From Methanoculleus thermophilus (GTDB lineage Archaea > Halobacteriota > Methanomicrobia > Methanomicrobiales > Methanoculleaceae): a stretch of DNA of 64,000 nt. A program made the translations under genes and the position numbers. The stretch covers positions 186,001-250,000 of the forward strand of contig NZ_BCNX01000006.1 in NCBI RefSeq assembly GCF_001571405.1. Direction: 5' to 3'. A model generated the notes under the pieces. That model saw only the letters and a program-made list of their open reading frames with translations. It searched no databases and was not told the origin of the DNA. Below, piece after piece: positions 60,232 to 64,000 of the stretch (positions are counted from its first letter, which is position 1; the number at the start of each line of letters is the position of its first letter).

Positions 60232-63200
60232 TCACATAAAGTCCGCGAGCCCGAGCTGCCGCTCCGGGGGCTCGCCGAAGGTCGACTCGATCTGCATGAA
60301 GAGCACCTCAACCCGCTGCTTCGTATACTCCGATATCGCGTAGGTTGCGCAGATCTCGCGCGACATCTCCAGATACTTCTTCACCGACCCCTCGTGAACC
60401 GTCGGGATGATGTTCCCCCCGCAGCGGGTACACTTCCCGGCAAGCGGCATCCGCCGGTACTTCGCGTTGCACTTCATGCATCGCACTTTCTGCTTTGAGA
60501 ATGCGTTGAGATTGCCCTGGAGATCGCGGATGAAATGGGTATTTAAGACCCGTTCGGCGACATCATCCTCGTCCACCGCCCGGATCCTCTTTGCGAGGTC
60601 GAGTTCCGCCTCGAGTTTCTCAAGCATCGACCCGAGTTTCGTGTACGTGGACTCAAGCGGCCCCGCCGAGATGTCCGATGTCTGGTGGGTGAAGAGGAAA
60701 CCCTCGCACTGCGCCGGGGTTCCGAGCCGCCGCTCCACCCGGTCGACGTACTCGTCAAGGTCTTTTGGGTGGGTGTAGGCAAGGCAGCCGTTGTAGACCT
60801 CGAGGGGGTAGTGATCGCAGACATCGACGTTGAGGCACTCCTTATCGACCTCCGCCGGGTCGATCCGGGTCGTCAGGACGAGCGGCGCATCCATCGACCC
60901 GCCCCGGGTCTCGGGGAGATAGGAGCGGGAGAAGTTGATCAGCCCGTCCAGGAGAAGCATCACGCAGTCCTCATCACCGTCGCACTGCCCGCAGAAGATA
61001 CCGTTTGCGATCAGAGTGTGGTTATCCGCGACCGTTAGACAGTAGACCCGGTCGTCGAGCGCCTGAACGATCTCGCGGGAGACGACCTCGTCCGCAATGA
61101 CAAGCCCCCCTTCCTCCGCCGGAACCCGGTCGCCTATCCGAACCTCGAGCGCCCGGATCTTCCTGAGATAATCGGTGTCCCAGACGAGCATTGCGTGTTC
61201 AGGCGTCACCGTGAGGATCTTCCCCCGCCGCGTCACGAACCGGATCAGGTGCGCCGGAGCCCGGTGGACGGAGACGGACGTCACCTTCTTTAGGCTGACC
61301 TTCCCCTGGGTATCGATGCTCTGGACGTAGAACGGCTGCCGGGGGTCCGAATAGAATGTTCCCACGTGATCGATCCCGGGCTTCGATACATCGAAGTTCT
61401 CCACCACGAACTGCCGGATCGGGACCGTCATCCATCGCCGTCCGTCCGAGACGGTTATCTCCGTGTCGCCTGCAAAGCAGTTGCGCCGTTTCGCTGCGTG
61501 GAAGAACGGGTGGCCGTATCCGACCGGGGCCTTCGAGAATCCGATCAGCCGGGCGAGAACCCCGGCGCTTGTGTGGGGAGCAAGCCCTATCAGGAGCTGG
61601 CCGACGAGATCGAGCGGTCTCTCCGCACGGTAGAACGGCTCAAGTCCGTAGACCTTCACGAGGAGTTCGTCGACGAACTTCGCCACCCGGACCAGCCACT
61701 CGCCGCAGTCCTGAGAGACCAGGATATCCTGCGGACGGAGTTCCAGCACCTGGTCGGCGCTGACGAGCTCCCGGCCGTAGGTGTCGTGGGTGTAGCCGAG
61801 TTCCCGGAGCCGCTCGACCGGGACGCCGACCTCGTCCGGCCGGAAATGAGTCAGGGGAAGGTCAATCATATCGTAGCGGACTGTCCCGTCTTTGAAGACA
61901 TAAAGGTTCTGCAACGCCCGGAGAATTCCCTTCTCGATCGGCTCCACCGGCCGCTCGCGTGAGATCAGCCCTTTGACCCCCTTGAGGAGCGGGACTGCCG
62001 TATCCCGGACACCAAGGTTCGCGAGCGCTGCCATATACTCGTCTTTTACGTTGATCTTGATCTTCTGGAGGCAGACCGTCGAGACACCGCACCGGGGGCA
62101 GAGGTCTTTCCCGATATCCTGCCCGCACTTCGGGCACCGGAGGATCGGGACCGTGTGCGTCCCGCACGTACAGAGGTTCTTATAGGTGTGTGCGCCGCAG
62201 GCGGGGCAGCGCCGCTCCCCGACCTCAACCTCAATCACTCCGCCGTCGGTGTTGGACCGTGGTTTTGAGGTGCAGGCGGCCTGGAACGATCGGCGTGCGC
62301 CACCATCGTCGCCGATCGGAAAGAGCGAGTGCGGCGGCGGTTTCATCTCCCGCGGCTTTGACTTCCCCGGCCGTCCCATCCGCCCGCCGACCCGGGTGCC
62401 CGCCCTCGATCGCAGGGTAAAGCCCGAGAGGTGCATCACGAGGTCCATGGAGTTCTCCATCGGGGCGTCCTGCCACGTCGGCCGCTTTTCAAGTTGGAGC
62501 GTGAGCCCCAGACACGCAAGGAGGACAAGGTACTCCTTGATTGCGATGCAGTCGCCAGAGAGGTGGTGGGGGACCAGGAGTTCCTCGAGGATCGCTTTGA
62601 CCTCCACGCTGTTAGGGACCAGCAGCACCCCGTCCTCGATCCTCCCTTCGGCGCTGATCCGGTCGGCAAGGAGGGCGATATCGGCCGGGGCGATATCGTC
62701 CCACATGTAGGTATAGTCGGGGTGGAGCGGAATCCCGTCGAGCGCGAACTCTATCGCCTCGAGTTCGTTTTCGGGGTGGCGGGGGCCGCCTTCAAGCCGC
62801 CACCACTCCTCGCAGTAACTGGGAGGCATCAGCGGGTGGTTGTTCTCCATGAACTCCCCGAAACTGATCAGGATCTCGCCGACGTCCAGGATCTCCTCGA
62901 CCTGATCAGCGATCCGCTTCGCCTCCTCCTCGTCGTCCACCCGGCGGACCTCACCGCTCCGGAGTTTGACCGTCGGACCCTGGATCGAGTCCACCGGTAC
63001 GATCCCGGCAGCCTTTCCCGGGCGTTCGACCTTCATCTGGGTCCCGACCGCGAGGAAGTCCCCGAGGATGTGCATCGTCGCAGGGTTCAGGCCCGCGGCC
63101 GCAAACCCGGTGTTTCGCGCCCGGCCGAGGCGCAGCCGGAACCCGCCCTTGCGCATCGGATACGAAAAGACCGGGCGGCCGCCGATCAGGTCGCGGATGT

Positions 63201-64000
63201 ACTTGTCTTTCGGCTTGATCGCGGCGCTCGCATCATCGTCCCCGCTCTTTGCCGATGCGCCGCCGCTGATCAGGTCCTCGAGCCAGTCCCAGCCCTGCAT
63301 CTTCATCTTCCGGACGTTCTTTAAGATCTTCGGGGCCTTCAGGGCCAGCCCTTCCGCGACGACGAGCGCCATCCCGCCCCGGACGGTGTTCGTCTCCACC
63401 CGCTCCAGGTTCCGGTAGCCGCTCACCTCCTGCTGCTCGGTCGGTTCGCCGTCGATACAGACCGGGCAGTTCTCGATGATCATCCGGAGTTCCTTTTCGC
63501 TCGGGAGATACTGCAGGCTCATGATGCTGTTATACTGCCGGATCTCCTCGATGTAGCGCTCCACCTCCTCAGGGCGGGGGATGTAACGGTTGATCCCGAG
63601 GGCCTGGCGGACGTAGTCGCCCACCAGCACGGAGAGCGCCTGCGCCGTCCCTCCGGCGCTCCGGATAGGGCCTGCGTAGTAGATCTTCAGATACTCCGTC
63701 CCGTCGTCGTTCTTCCCGAGACCGACCTTCGCGATCCCCTCCGTCGGCGCGGCCACCACACCCTCGGTCAGGAGTGCCATCGCCGCCCGGATAGCGTGAT
63801 CGAGGATCTCCTCAGGCGTCGTCTCGCCGAACTTCCGTGCCACAAAATCGTCGCCGATGCGGAGCGCCACCTCTTCCCGGGACATCTCCTGCTCGAGTTC
63901 CCGTATCCTCGCTGCAATTCCTTTGTAGCCGAGGAGCGCCTCCACGCGGTCGGCGAGGTCGCTTGCTATCGGGATCTCGATCTCCGTTCTCGGGTCGAGT
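60232..64000 (-). CDS. polC: DNA polymerase D large subunit DP2 (polC), with mini-intein; 5' end outside window
   Basis: The catalytic subunit of archaeal PolD. The frame enters from the right edge ([20 protein letters not shown]) and runs 1,255 codons here. It has the DP2 phrases [35 protein letters not shown]-like segment [18 protein letters not shown], zinc-ribbon cysteines ([38 protein letters not shown]), and the acidic active site in CDGDEDC, where an intein is inserted. The C-terminal half ends in [23 protein letters not shown], another zinc module. The esterase gene follows six bases downstream. Confidence 0.95.
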   Translation of the reverse strand, partial: LDPRTEIEIPIASDLADRVEALLGYKGIAARIRELEQEMSREEVALRIGDDFVARKFGETTPEEILDHAIRAAMALLTEGVVAAPTEGIAKVGLGKNDDGTEYLKIYYAGPIRSAGGTAQALSVLVGDYVRQALGINRYIPRPEEVERYIEEIRQYNSIMSLQYLPSEKELRMIIENCPVCIDGEPTEQQEVSGYRNLERVETNTVRGGMALVVAEGLALKAPKILKNVRKMKMQGWDWLEDLISGGASAKSGDDDASAAIKPKDKYIRDLIGGRPVFSYPMRKGGFRLRLGRARNTGFAAAGLNPATMHILGDFLAVGTQMKVERPGKAAGIVPVDSIQGPTVKLRSGEVRRVDDEEEAKRIADQVEEILDVGEILISFGEFMENNHPLMPPSYCEEWWRLEGGPRHPENELEAIEFALDGIPLHPDYTYMWDDIAPADIALLADRISAEGRIEDGVLLVPNSVEVKAILEELLVPHHLSGDCIAIKEYLVLLACLGLTLQLEKRPTWQDAPMENSMDLVMHLSGFTLRSRAGTRVGGRMGRPGKSKPREMKPPPHSLFPIGDDGGARRSFQAACTSKPRSNTDGGVIEVEVGERRCPACGAHTYKNLCTCGTHTVPILRCPKCGQDIGKDLCPRCGVSTVCLQKIKINVKDEYMAALANLGVRDTAVPLLKGVKGLISRERPVEPIEKGILRALQNLYVFKDGTVRYDMIDLPLTHFRPDEVGVPVERLRELGYTHDTYGRELVSADQVLELRPQDILVSQDCGEWLVRVAKFVDELLVKVYGLEPFYRAERPLDLVGQLLIGLAPHTSAGVLARLIGFSKAPVGYGHPFFHAAKRRNCFAGDTEITVSDGRRWMTVPIRQFVVENFDVSKPGIDHVGTFYSDPRQPFYVQSIDTQGKVSLKKVTSVSVHRAPAHLIRFVTRRGKILTVTPEHAMLVWDTDYLRKIRALEVRIGDRVPAEEGGLVIADEVVSREIVQALDDRVYCLTVADNHTLIANGIFCGQCDGDEDCVMLLLDGLINFSRSYLPETRGGSMDAPLVLTTRIDPAEVDKECLNVDVCDHYPLEVYNGCLAYTHPKDLDEYVDRVERRLGTPAQCEGFLFTHQTSDISAGPLESTYTKLGSMLEKLEAELDLAKRIRAVDEDDVAERVLNTHFIRDLQGNLNAFSKQKVRCMKCNAKYRRMPLAGKCTRCGGNIIPTVHEGSVKKYLEMSREICATYAISEYTKQRVEVLFMQIESTFGEPPERQLGLADFM
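60985..61479 (-). mobile_element. Mini-intein in polC, 165 codons
   Basis: The insertion splits the catalytic motif of DP2 (RRN | CDGDEDC). It starts with [13 protein letters not shown] (block A), has [11 protein letters not shown] (block B-like) and ends with [13 protein letters not shown], followed by Cys +1. Only splicing blocks are present; at 165 residues there is no room for a homing endonuclease. The usual His-Asn ending is replaced by Gly-Gln. Removal would restore the polymerase active site. Confidence 0.85.

Overview
The window is chromosomal DNA from a hydrogenotrophic methanogenic archaeon, most likely of the order Methanomicrobiales and Methanoculleus-like. The evidence is a complete frhADGB operon (F420-reducing [NiFe] hydrogenase), MptA-type GTP cyclohydrolase for methanopterin synthesis, the large subunit of archaeal DNA polymerase D, RNA polymerase subunit Rpo11, aIF2-beta, archaeal type II methionine aminopeptidase, high GC content, and tRNA genes without an encoded CCA. 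The genus is inferred from protein style, not from a search. No rRNA, CRISPR array or intact insertion sequence is visible.

Layout. 1-14.5 kb: a surface protein running off the left edge, a 2H phosphoesterase, a cytoplasmic chemoreceptor with CheW, two metabolic proteins (SRPBCC and metallo-beta-lactamase), a large M1 aminopeptidase coupled to a HEAT-repeat protein, an MglA-like GTPase, a polyprenyl synthase and several small conserved proteins. 14.8-17.8 kb: a HerA/VirB4-like ATPase followed by a stand-alone LigD-type 3'-phosphoesterase. 18.4-30.1 kb: core metabolism and information processing (AdoMetDC-like protein, frhADGB, mptA, ilvC, flavodoxin, purL, aIF2-beta, methyltransferase, rpo11).

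30.1-38.7 kb is the accessory block and the most interesting part. It holds lipoprotein and secreted proteins, two paralogous ABC-2 type permeases without an ATPase gene, a 39-residue secreted-peptide-like gene between them, and a membrane-tethered regulator with two winged-helix domains. A short sequence (GGYGTTTGTCC core) sits just upstream of the TATA region of at least three genes here. Two genes share a roughly 156-nt leader whose stems show compensatory changes. The regulator's outside segment and a neighbouring secreted protein both begin with YTVRPS. Together these suggest an undescribed surface-sensing or export system. Two of its genes are frameshifted.

38.7-50 kb: a metal hydrolase, an AAA ATPase, Map with an Xaa-Pro peptidase, tRNA-Asn, an epoxide hydrolase, a frameshifted small membrane gene, and a vitamin B12/iron-type ABC importer whose binding protein carries a dockerin-like segment. 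50-64 kb: PRC-barrel protein, a putative metalloprotein, a sodium:solute symporter, a membrane protein, a GNAT enzyme, a multi-PAS histidine kinase, a tiny lysine-rich protein, a DUF2115 protein, tRNA-Leu(CAA), an esterase and polC (DP2), which carries a 165-residue mini-intein ending in Gly-Gln and runs off the right edge.

Start codons were often moved inward from the longest open frame, using Shine-Dalgarno sequences, neighbour overlaps and conserved N-termini. All family names come from reading motifs by eye; no database search was possible.
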